A DNA stretch of 64,000 bases from an uncultured Lachnospiraceae bacterium (GTDB lineage Bacteria; Bacillota; Clostridia; Lachnospirales; Lachnospiraceae), in contig CADBXF010000004.1 of the NCBI GenBank assembly GCA_902798585.1, forward strand, positions 24,339 through 88,338, in the 5' to 3' direction. The stretch's first letter is position 1. Every line of letters starts with the position of its first letter. Positions 36,501 through 42,677 of this stretch are shown here, piece by piece. The translations under genes were made by a program, and so were the position numbers. Below the pieces are notes generated by a model, which was not told the origin of the DNA, did no database searches, and saw only the letters and a list, made by a program, of their open reading frames with translations.

Positions 36501-36798
36501 TGCTGCTGAGGGAATCCCTGCGGAGAAGGTGCTCAAACTCTACGAGGGACGCCCGAACTGCTACGACCTGATTACCAACGGAAGCGTTCAGCTCGTCATC
36601 AATTCGCCCATCGGCAAGAGCAGCGTTCACGATGACAGCTACCTCCGCAAGGCGGCCATCAAGGCGAAGGTTCCGTATGTGACCACCATTGCGGCTGCCA
36701 AGGCTACCGCAGAGGGTATCCACTATGTGAAGACGCACAAGGACAGCCCGGTGAAGTCGCTGCAGGAGATTCATGCGGAGATTACGCCCCTCGCATAA
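33571..36798 (+). CDS. carB: Carbamoyl-phosphate synthase large subunit
   Basis: 1075 aa, full length. The carboxyphosphate half (~1-400), oligomerisation domain (~400-550), carbamoyl-phosphate half (~550-935) and C-terminal allosteric (MGS) domain (~935-1075) are all present, with duplicated ATP-grasp folds (VLIIGSGPIIIGQ and IMILGGGPNRIGQ). It makes carbamoyl phosphate from bicarbonate, ATP and ammonia delivered by CarA. The start at 33571 follows AGGAGGGTGAAGACA; a GTG at 33562 is an alternative. No carA is adjacent, which is unusual, and the gene sits behind an attenuator-like leader. Confidence 0.98.
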   Translation: MAKRTDIDKVLIIGSGPIIIGQACEFDYSGTQACKALRKLGYKIVLVNSNPATIMTDPEVADVTYIEPLNVDRLERIIAKERPDALLPNLGGQSGLNLCAELNKAGVLDKYNVKVIGVQVDAIERGEDRIEFKNTMNELGIEMARSEVAYSVDEALAIADKLGYPVVLRPAYTMGGAGGGLVYNKEELSTVCARGLQASLVGQVLVEESVLGWEELELEVVRDCEGNMITVCFIENIDPMGVHTGDSFCAAPMLTISKEVQKRLQEQAYKIVDRVQVIGGTNVQFAHDPKSDRIVVIEINPRTSRSSALASKATGFPIALVSAMLATGLTLKDLPCGKCGTLDQYVPSGDYVVIKFARWAFEKFKGVQDKLGTQMRAVGEVMSIGKTYKEAFQKAIRSLETGRYGLGFVKNFHDLSKEELLQKLATPSSERHFEMYEALRKGATVDEIHDKTHVKKWFIEQMKELVEEEEALLAKKGSVPSDEVLTKAKKDGFSDRYLAKLLEVSEDDIRNRRLQIGLEEAWEGVHVSGTENSAYYYSSYNIAKDESPVSNNRKIMILGGGPNRIGQGIEFDYCCVHAAMALKKLGFETIIVNCNPETVSTDYDTSDKLYFEPLTLEDVLSIYKKEKPLGVIAQFGGQTPLNLAASLEKNGVKILGTSPAVIDLAEDRDLFRAMMDKLGIPMPESGMAVTVEDAIGLAKKIGYPVMVRPSYVLGGRGMEVVYDDDQMTEYMNAAVGVTPDRPILIDRFLNHALECEADAIADGAHAFVPAVMEHIELAGVHSGDSACIIPSVHISAENVATIKEYTRKIAEEMHVKGLMNMQYAIENGKVFVLEANPRASRTVPLVSKVCNIRMVPLATEIITAELTGRKSPVPELKEQHIPNYGVKEAAFPFNMFPEVDPILGPEMRSTGEVLGLSPSYGEAFVKAQEAIQSKLPTEGAVLISVKNKDKAEMIDVAKSFAADGFKIYATGGTYDAIAAEGIPAEKVLKLYEGRPNCYDLITNGSVQLVINSPIGKSSVHDDSYLRKAAIKAKVPYVTTIAAAKATAEGIHYVKTHKDSPVKSLQEIHAEITPLA

Positions 36799-36827
36799 TC
36801 GCCCCGCGCGAAAACGATGAAATAACG

Positions 36828-36870
36828 GCGGGACAGTTGCAATTATATCTTGCGGCTGTCCTGCTTTTTT
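36828..36870 (+). terminator. Terminator after carB
   Basis: GCGGGACAG (36828-36836) pairs with CTGTCCTGC (36856-36864) with one G-U, then TTTTTTC. Confidence 0.75.
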
Positions 36871-36923
36871 CGCAGGAGGTGCATTGCGGTATTGATTTGT
36901 TTCCGCTTTCGGAAAATAACCGC

Positions 36924-36951
36924 TTGCAAATGTGCTTTCTTGTTGTACAAT
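36924..36951 (+). promoter_or_regulatory. Promoter of the YAQQQ-repeat membrane protein gene
   Basis: TTGCAA (36924-36929), 16-bp spacer, TACAAT (36946-36951); gene start at 37009. Confidence 0.7.
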
Positions 36952-37008
36952 GAATATGTGCCGCCGGATTTCATTGACAATTCGGTTGCGACAGATCGGA
37001 GGATATGT

Positions 37009-38415
37009 ATGAAGAAGAAAAAATTGTCGTTTGTCAGAGCATTTTTCGCGGTGTTTTTCGGCATTCCGCTGTTGGCGGCAATTGTTGCATGGATTTTGAC
37101 ATCCGATGTCAGCAGCCTGCTTGAGCCGAAAGAGTTGGTTTCCAGGGTTGTGGAAAATATCGATGTCTCCACGCTGAAAGCCTCCGATTTGACGGAGGAG
37201 GCCGAGGAAGGGCAGACTGTCGCGGAGTTTATCACGGAGCAGATTGTGGTTGCGACCGGCGAGAAGCTGAAGTTCAGCGATGCGGACCTGGAGAATTTGC
37301 TGAGCAACAAGGCGGTTCGCAATTTCCTTTCGGATAAGATGGAGGGATATATCGATTATCTCTCCGGCGACGACCAGGCCAAACCCCGCATTACCGCCAA
37401 TGAAGTATATGATTTAATCGATGATAACCGCGATGTAATCGAGGAGATTACCGGGGAAAAGATTAACAATCGGACCATGCGAATCGTCCGTGAGAATCTG
37501 GAAAAGGTCGATTTTGAAAAAGTGGATTTGCGGAAAATGGAGGACAAGAAGATCGAGGAAGCCCGCGATGTGTTCTCTACGGTCAAGTCGGTTTTGCGTT
37601 GGGCTCCGTGGGCGGCGCTCGGTGCAATCGCTCTCTTCGTCCTGATTATCGCGCTTCTGCGCGGCCGGTTTATCAGCGGAACATTTGCGGAGGTCGGTAT
37701 TGTCGGATTGCTCGCGGGCGGTCTTGTATTCGTAGCAGGCATGAGCGGCCTGATGGAGAAAATTCTTCCGGATGATATTTCGGGGTTGCCGGTTGTGACA
37801 ACCGTGTCGGCTATTTTCCGTGACACATCGATTACCGTGATGCTGGTTTCCGGCGCGCTGATTATTGTTTCAATCGTTCTCAAGATTGTTTTCACGGCGG
37901 TCGGCGGCAGGGAGATGACGAATCAGCAGCGGTACGCGGCGGCATACGCCCAGCAGGCGGCCTATGCACAACAGCAGATATACGCCCAGCAGCAGGCGGC
38001 CTATGCGCAGCAGCAGGCGGCTTATGCACAACAGCAGGCGTATGCGCAGCAGCAGGCAGCGTACGCACAGCAGCCGGCATATACGCAGCAACAGACGACC
38101 TATGCACAGCAGAATTACTACGAGCAGCCGAGCTATTCCCAGCAGCAGTCTTATGCGATGCAGGCAGCCTATGCGCAGCAGATACATGCGCAGCCTTCCT
38201 TTTCGCAGGAGGTTTTCGCACAGCAGGCTGCAGCTTCCGATGCGGTGACGGATGTGCCCCGTGCTGCGGCAGAAACTGCGAACACAACGGTGCAGACAGT
38301 TGCGGAAACTGTCGATGTGACGGCGCAGACGGCGGCTGAAACAATCGGAGAAGCGACGCAGGCAGCGGAGGCGACAATGAAGGAGGTCGCGGAGGCTGAG
38401 CTGCCTAAGGAATGA
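37009..38415 (+). CDS. Membrane protein with Tyr-Ala-Gln repeat tail, unknown function
   Basis: 468 aa from the ATG at 37009, after CGGAGGATATGT. One N-terminal helix (~9-29) is followed by a ~150-residue outer or inner loop domain (residues ~30-195, with IDDNRDVIEEITGE and charged helices). Three further helices follow (~200-290). The C-terminal ~170 residues are low complexity: about 15 YAQQQ/AAYAQQ units (37930-38200) then an Ala/Thr/Glu stretch. No known domain was recognised in the folded part. The tail resembles aggregation-prone or protein-binding linkers. Monocistronic between two terminators. Confidence 0.7.
   Translation: MKKKKLSFVRAFFAVFFGIPLLAAIVAWILTSDVSSLLEPKELVSRVVENIDVSTLKASDLTEEAEEGQTVAEFITEQIVVATGEKLKFSDADLENLLSNKAVRNFLSDKMEGYIDYLSGDDQAKPRITANEVYDLIDDNRDVIEEITGEKINNRTMRIVRENLEKVDFEKVDLRKMEDKKIEEARDVFSTVKSVLRWAPWAALGAIALFVLIIALLRGRFISGTFAEVGIVGLLAGGLVFVAGMSGLMEKILPDDISGLPVVTTVSAIFRDTSITVMLVSGALIIVSIVLKIVFTAVGGREMTNQQRYAAAYAQQAAYAQQQIYAQQQAAYAQQQAAYAQQQAYAQQQAAYAQQPAYTQQQTTYAQQNYYEQPSYSQQQSYAMQAAYAQQIHAQPSFSQEVFAQQAAASDAVTDVPRAAAETANTTVQTVAETVDVTAQTAAETIGEATQAAEATMKEVAEAELPKE
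37930..38200 (+). repeat. YAQQQ-coding tandem repeat
   Basis: Irregular 15-18 bp units of the type TATGCGCAGCAGCAGGCG encoding YAQQQA. Repeat number may vary by slippage. It lies inside the membrane protein gene and keeps the frame. Confidence 0.8.
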
Positions 38416-38438
38416 TGAAATTTCAGAGGAAATAAGAG

Positions 38439-38480
38439 ATGCCCGATCGGCGGAGATCACCCGCCGGTCGGGCATTTTTC
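38439..38480. terminator. Terminator between the membrane protein gene and the SDR gene
   Basis: Long stem ATGCCCGATCGGCGG (38439-38453) / CCGCCGGTCGGGCAT (38461-38475), followed by TTTTTC. Convergent genes, so it may act in both directions. Confidence 0.9.
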
Positions 38481-38530
38481 GCTGTCGCGGTTCGGATGGT
38501 TTCTGCGGCGGCAGTGAATCCGGCGGCCGG

Positions 38531-39256
38531 TCAGTCGTTGCGCGGCTTTCGGCGGATGACATTTCGCTGCGGCCGGATTGTGATGTCGGTAACAACAAGC
38601 CCGTCTCTTGCGGCATATGCCTCCCAGACAGCCTGCGCAATTTCCTCCGGCTGCAGGCAGCAGTCGGGCGCCGGATCCGGCGCAAAATCAGCGGAGCGGT
38701 AGAGGGCAGTGTCCGTCAGATCCGGGTGGATTGTAATCATGCGGACGCCGCTCTTGCGACATTCCTCAAAGAGGCTTTCCGAGAAGCTCGTGAGCGCAGC
38801 CTTCGTCGCGCCGTATGCGCACCCGTGGGTGTTGCCGGTACGCCTGGCGGTTACCGAGGAGATGTTTATGACGGTTCCCTTTGACTTGCGGAGCGTGGGA
38901 AGCAGAAGGTTGCACAGAAGCATCGGCGCCGTGACATTGACTGCGACCATGGCGGCGATATCCTCCGGAGAGAGCGTGTCGTGCGGCCCGTAAAATGCGA
39001 GCCCCGCGCTGTTTACAAGCAAATCGACGGCTTCGGGAATCGCGCGGATTGCCGGCGCAATTGCCGCGGAGTCCGCGAGGTCAACCGGAAGAAAACGAAA
39101 CTGCCGATGCGTCGGCGCCGTCTGCGCGTTTCGCCCGATTCCGAAGACGAGAAAGCCTTCGTCGAGAAGCCGTAAGGCGACAGCCCGGCCGATACCGGAG
39201 GAAGCTCCGGTCACAAGGGCAACGCGGGCGGATTTATTGCTCGAAGATTCCATCAT
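38531..39256 (-). CDS. Short-chain dehydrogenase/reductase
   Basis: 241 aa. Cofactor motif TGASSGIG (residues ~16-23) and catalytic YGATK (YxxxK) with a preceding NISSVT Ser. The cofactor is probably NADP(H), since GIGRNAQ places Arg after the second strand. The substrate is unknown. AAAGGAG precedes two adjacent ATG codons (39256 and 39253). It follows the SPL-like gene on the same strand, separated by 27 bp, so the nucleosidase, SPL and SDR genes may be one operon. Confidence 0.93.
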   Translation of the reverse strand: MMESSSNKSARVALVTGASSGIGRAVALRLLDEGFLVFGIGRNAQTAPTHRQFRFLPVDLADSAAIAPAIRAIPEAVDLLVNSAGLAFYGPHDTLSPEDIAAMVAVNVTAPMLLCNLLLPTLRKSKGTVINISSVTARRTGNTHGCAYGATKAALTSFSESLFEECRKSGVRMITIHPDLTDTALYRSADFAPDPAPDCCLQPEEIAQAVWEAYAARDGLVVTDITIRPQRNVIRRKPRND

Positions 39257-39283
39257 GGGATACTCCTTTGTCGGAAAATGAGG

Positions 39284-40354
39284 TCAACGCGCGGTTTCGG
39301 ATTCCTCCGAACCGCTCCAGAAGAACAGGCGGTCTTCCGGAAAATACTGCAGGAGGTGTTCGCGCGCGACGGTAAGAAGCCGGCTTGCGATTTCCTCCGG
39401 GTAGCCGTAGACATTGTCCGTCAGGACATACGGATAATAGGTGACTGCGCAGGGACGTCTGCGGCGCATCAGACGAAGGTATTCGCCGGAGATGCGGAAG
39501 ACCCCGACGCTTGCGTCGCGGATTTGCGACATCGGAAGCGCATCGGCCACGGTCTCAAACATTGTGCGATACACGGACTCCGCATCGGGCACGGCGAGCA
39601 TGGGGTCAAAGCAAAGCCGTACCGGCCAGCCGAGCGCAAGAGCCTCCGAGGCGAAAGCAAGGCGTGCCGCGAGGGAGGGAGTGTGATGCTCGTATGCGCG
39701 AATCACAGACTCCGGCGAGAGCGTCAATGCAAGAATGACATTGTCAAGCGCCGGCAACGCGCGAAGCATCGGGACGGCCGCGCATTTTGTGCGGAGCTCA
39801 AGCGTAAGCCCCGGGCGGGACGCCGCAAAATGCATCCAGTCGGCAGTCGTCGCCAGAAGCGGCTCCAGTGCGAGAAGGTCGGTGTCGTAGCTGATGCAGA
39901 CATACGCCTCGTGCTCTGCCAAAACCGCATCGAGCGCGGCGAAAGTGTCCTCCAGGTTCACGAAGACGACGATATGGCCGCAGGGATACATCCCCTGCAG
40001 GTAGCAATATTCGCAGTCGAAAATGCAGTTCATGACGCAGGAGGTGTAATAAAAATGGCGATTGCCGAAATCCTGACAGACCGGCGCGCCGTCATAGATT
40101 GCGGCGTCTGCGGAAACCGCGAGAATCAGGGCCTGTGACTGCTTCTGACGCGTCGGCGCCTGTCGCGGCCTTGCGAAAATCTCCCTGTAGTTTCTGCAGG
40201 GGATTACCTCTGCGCGCGGGAGCCTCGAAAGAATCGCCTTTGTGCGGGGGTGTTCCATCGCGGCTTCCTCGACATAAACAACGGAAAATGCAGGCGCATA
40301 CTCCGGACGCGAGGGCTCCTCAGAGGCAGGAGCGGCGGAATTGTTCCAAAACAT
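39284..40354 (-). CDS. Spore photoproduct lyase-like radical SAM protein
   Basis: 356 aa from the ATG at 40354, with AAAGGAGGGCAAGG before it. The radical-SAM cluster is C110, C114 and C117 (CIFDCEYCYLQ), the spacing and YCYLQ context of SplB. A Cys153 (VCISYDTD) may correspond to the SplB hydrogen-donor Cys. SplB repairs the thymine-dimer spore photoproduct by a 5'-deoxyadenosyl radical. The gene overlaps the nucleosidase gene upstream by 35 bp. Alternative: a related SPL-family enzyme with another DNA or RNA substrate. Confidence 0.85.
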   Translation of the reverse strand: MFWNNSAAPASEEPSRPEYAPAFSVVYVEEAAMEHPRTKAILSRLPRAEVIPCRNYREIFARPRQAPTRQKQSQALILAVSADAAIYDGAPVCQDFGNRHFYYTSCVMNCIFDCEYCYLQGMYPCGHIVVFVNLEDTFAALDAVLAEHEAYVCISYDTDLLALEPLLATTADWMHFAASRPGLTLELRTKCAAVPMLRALPALDNVILALTLSPESVIRAYEHHTPSLAARLAFASEALALGWPVRLCFDPMLAVPDAESVYRTMFETVADALPMSQIRDASVGVFRISGEYLRLMRRRRPCAVTYYPYVLTDNVYGYPEEIASRLLTVAREHLLQYFPEDRLFFWSGSEESETAR

Positions 40355-41171
40355 CCTTGCCCTCCTTTCGCGAACCGAGGATGACATTTTCCTCGAATTT
40401 CAGTCCGTGCTCCGCGAAAAATGCCCGAAGCCGGGGAGCGACATCCCCGTACGCCATCTCGCAGTAGTCAATCAGGCGGCGAAGCTCAAGCTCCATCGTG
40501 ACGGAACAGCGGAGGCTTCGGCAGAAGTAATCGATGATATCCCGGTTCGATTCCGAATCGGCGGGAGCCGTGCGGTAATTGTCCGCAAAGCGGCGAAGAG
40601 TATCCGCGATACAATCGGCATTTTGCTCCGTGAGAGCGGAGACTGTCTGCGGAGTAACCGACGAGGCGTCCTCGCCGGAATCGGAGACGATTTTGAGAAA
40701 CAGCAGACGGTCCGTCGAAAAGAAAGGAAGGGCAGCCTGGTACAGGCCGGCGGCCTCCGTGTCAAAAAGCGAACCGGAAGGGATATCCTTTGCGGATTCT
40801 ACAACGGTAGAATATGTGATGAGCGGAGCGAGCGCACAGGTCCTTCGGAAGAGCAGATCCGGGAAAAACCGCCTTCCGGTTGCCTGCTCCGTGATGCTTT
40901 TCGCAAGGCACACCGTGCCCACGGAAAATGCTCCTCCGGAGCAACCGCACAATCCGACATTGGCGAATACATCCGATTCCCCGGGCTCGCGCAGAGCCAG
41001 CACACCGGCAAGGGCTGCGGCGGCGGGGACGGGCGAGGTGCCCGTAACGATGATGAGCGCGTCTTCTCCGGAGAAAACCTGCTGCCGGCGGAACGACGGA
41101 TCTGTTTTGCATTCGAAACGCCGAATCAACGGTTCGGCTTCCCTGTACATGGCGCACGCGATGTAAATCAT
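40320..41171 (-). CDS. Nucleoside phosphorylase/nucleosidase superfamily protein (MTAN-like)
   Basis: 283 aa from the ATG at 41171, after AGGAGAGATTCCGCA. The N-terminal IYIACAMYREAEPLIRRF and the IIVTGTSPVPAAAAL strands match the phosphorylase superfamily. The conserved acidic segment SLFDTEAAGLYQAA corresponds to the ribose-binding Met-Glu region, with DTEAAG where MTA/SAH nucleosidases have MExAA. A C-terminal ~80-residue extension is not part of the core. Its stop lies inside the SPL gene (35 bp overlap), so both are made together. It may clear 5'-deoxyadenosine or related products. Confidence 0.78.
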   Translation of the reverse strand: MIYIACAMYREAEPLIRRFECKTDPSFRRQQVFSGEDALIIVTGTSPVPAAAALAGVLALREPGESDVFANVGLCGCSGGAFSVGTVCLAKSITEQATGRRFFPDLLFRRTCALAPLITYSTVVESAKDIPSGSLFDTEAAGLYQAALPFFSTDRLLFLKIVSDSGEDASSVTPQTVSALTEQNADCIADTLRRFADNYRTAPADSESNRDIIDYFCRSLRCSVTMELELRRLIDYCEMAYGDVAPRLRAFFAEHGLKFEENVILGSRKEGKDVLEQFRRSCL

Positions 41172-41252
41172 TGCGGAATCTCTCCTGAAACCTTCGGGCA
41201 GATGAGAAAACAAACAGTAAATGCCGGTGGGGCTGCTGCCCGGGATGCCTTA

Positions 41253-41281
41253 ATAATAGCATATTCCGCGGAAATTGGAAA
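41253..41281 (-). promoter_or_regulatory. Candidate promoter of the nucleosidase-SPL-SDR operon
   Basis: On -, TTTCCA (41281-41276), 17-bp spacer, TATTAT (41258-41253). A weak -35. Confidence 0.45.
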
Positions 41282-41467
41282 GTGTCGGGCGAAGACGGCG
41301 CTTCATGAAAACTTTTTTTAATGCCGCAGCGGGCTTTTTGCGGGCGCCTGCACTGCGAAAACGCGAAAAGTAGCGAAAAGTGCCGTAAAACGCGTCAAAA
41401 CGAAAGTGGAAACATTTTGTTTACAAATATTCACAAAAAATTCATTTGTTTTGGTTTCGCTATCGTA
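41282..41467. other. Intergenic DNA between divergent nucleosidase and sortase promoters
   Basis: No gene seen. It contains a run of short GCGAAAA-type units (about 41355-41400) and an A/T-rich part (41405-41460) that may serve as an upstream element of the sortase promoter. Confidence 0.5.
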
Positions 41468-41496
41468 TTGACTTGAATCACCGAAAATGGTACCAT
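41468..41496 (+). promoter_or_regulatory. Promoter of the sortase-adhesin unit
   Basis: TTGACT (41468-41473), 17-bp spacer, TACCAT (41491-41496), 54 bp before the sortase start. Confidence 0.7.
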
Positions 41497-41549
41497 TGTC
41501 TGCGGGTGCGCCGTGGGGGGAGCTTCCGCGTATCAGAAGAGAGGTTTTT

Positions 41550-42482
41550 ATGGGCTATCAGAGTTGGGAGCAGATGGAGCGCAGAAAAAAGATTCGAAGG
41601 GTCATTTGGATTGTCCTGCTTCTTTTATTCTTATGCAGCGCCGCATACTGCGGATATCATTTCTACTGCAAATGGAAGGAAGGAAAGCAGCAGCAGAATT
41701 ACGAGGACCTTCATAACCGTGCGTTCACCACTCCGAGTGCAACGCCGACCGATGTTCCGTCTACAGCCACGCCGACGCCGACACACGCGCCGACGCAGGA
41801 AGAGCTTTTGTACAAGGCGCTTCGGGCGGAATATGCGGATTTCTTTACCATCCAACCGGATTTTGACATTTTGCGTTCGGAAAATGAAGACATTTTTGCA
41901 TACATAGCGATTCCCGGCACGATTGTGGATTACCCCATTCTGTCGCATGAGGTTGAGGACTATTACCTGGACCATAATCTGGACCATTCCAAGGGGTATC
42001 CGGGATGTCTGTATATTCAGAACTGCAACGACGAGTCGCTTGACGATGCGGTTACAATCGTATACGGTCACAACATGAAGAACGGGACGATGTTCGGAAG
42101 CCTGAAGGATTACAATGATGCGGAATTCCTTGGGACCCATCCGTATTTCTTCGTCTACGGAGAACATCGTGTGATGGTCTATGAGATTGTCATTGTTTCG
42201 CACATTTCCGAGGAGCATCTGTTCTCGGATGACTATGTGAAGCGCGACGGAAAATGGGTATTTACCGAGTTTGACGGTTATGAAACCGCGCGCATGTTGG
42301 AGCGTGTGCGTAAGGAGGACGGTGACAGGGCGTATATTGCCGCGCCGGAACCGACCGCCGAGGACAACCTCATGGTGTTGTCGACCTGCGGGGAGGGAAG
42401 GCGGTTTATTATCGTAGGCAAGCGCGTTTTGGACATCCCCCGGGATTTTCAGCACGACGACAATACGGACGGGGCAGAATGA
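41550..42482 (+). CDS. Class B sortase
   Basis: 310 aa. A basic N-terminus and one membrane helix (~17-39) place the enzyme on the outer face. A Thr/Pro-rich linker (~60-82) precedes the sortase fold. Catalytic residues are His174 (YGHNMKNGTMF), Cys280 (LSTC) and Arg284 or Arg285. The GHNM context and the long helix region at ~185-245 are typical of class B. It should transfer cleaved surface proteins to the wall; the adhesin encoded 195 bp downstream carries a matching type of C-terminus. Start by AGAGAGGTTTTT. Confidence 0.93.
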   Translation: MGYQSWEQMERRKKIRRVIWIVLLLLFLCSAAYCGYHFYCKWKEGKQQQNYEDLHNRAFTTPSATPTDVPSTATPTPTHAPTQEELLYKALRAEYADFFTIQPDFDILRSENEDIFAYIAIPGTIVDYPILSHEVEDYYLDHNLDHSKGYPGCLYIQNCNDESLDDAVTIVYGHNMKNGTMFGSLKDYNDAEFLGTHPYFFVYGEHRVMVYEIVIVSHISEEHLFSDDYVKRDGKWVFTEFDGYETARMLERVRKEDGDRAYIAAPEPTAEDNLMVLSTCGEGRRFIIVGKRVLDIPRDFQHDDNTDGAE

Positions 42483-42677
42483 GAGGACAGGTCCTCTGCA
42501 GGGGTAAAAACGGATGAAACCGGCTTCGGCCGATTCATGATACAGAAGTGATTTCAGGGCGGCGAATCCGCGCCGGCCGGCGCAAAGACCGGAAAAGAGC
42601 TTCGGAATGCCGCGCCCGGAATATGTGCATCAGCACGATTGCCCGACAGTGTGGGGCATAGGAGAAGGGAGAGAAAA
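42483..42677 (+). other. Intergenic leader between sortase and adhesin, structured
   Basis: 195 bp, without a gene. Several complementary segments are seen: GAGGAC/GTCCTC at 42485-42496, CCGGCTTCGGCCG near 42520-42532, and CCGG-rich stems at 42572-42592. I could not assign it to a riboswitch class. Confidence 0.4.

Noticed and set aside
37930..38200. Repeat array as CRISPR or satellite
   Set aside because: In-frame coding repeats (YAQQQ) inside a membrane protein gene.
42483..42677. c-di-GMP-I riboswitch upstream of the adhesin
   Set aside because: The conserved GCAAACC-GAAA core was not found; only a GCGCAAAG fragment is similar.
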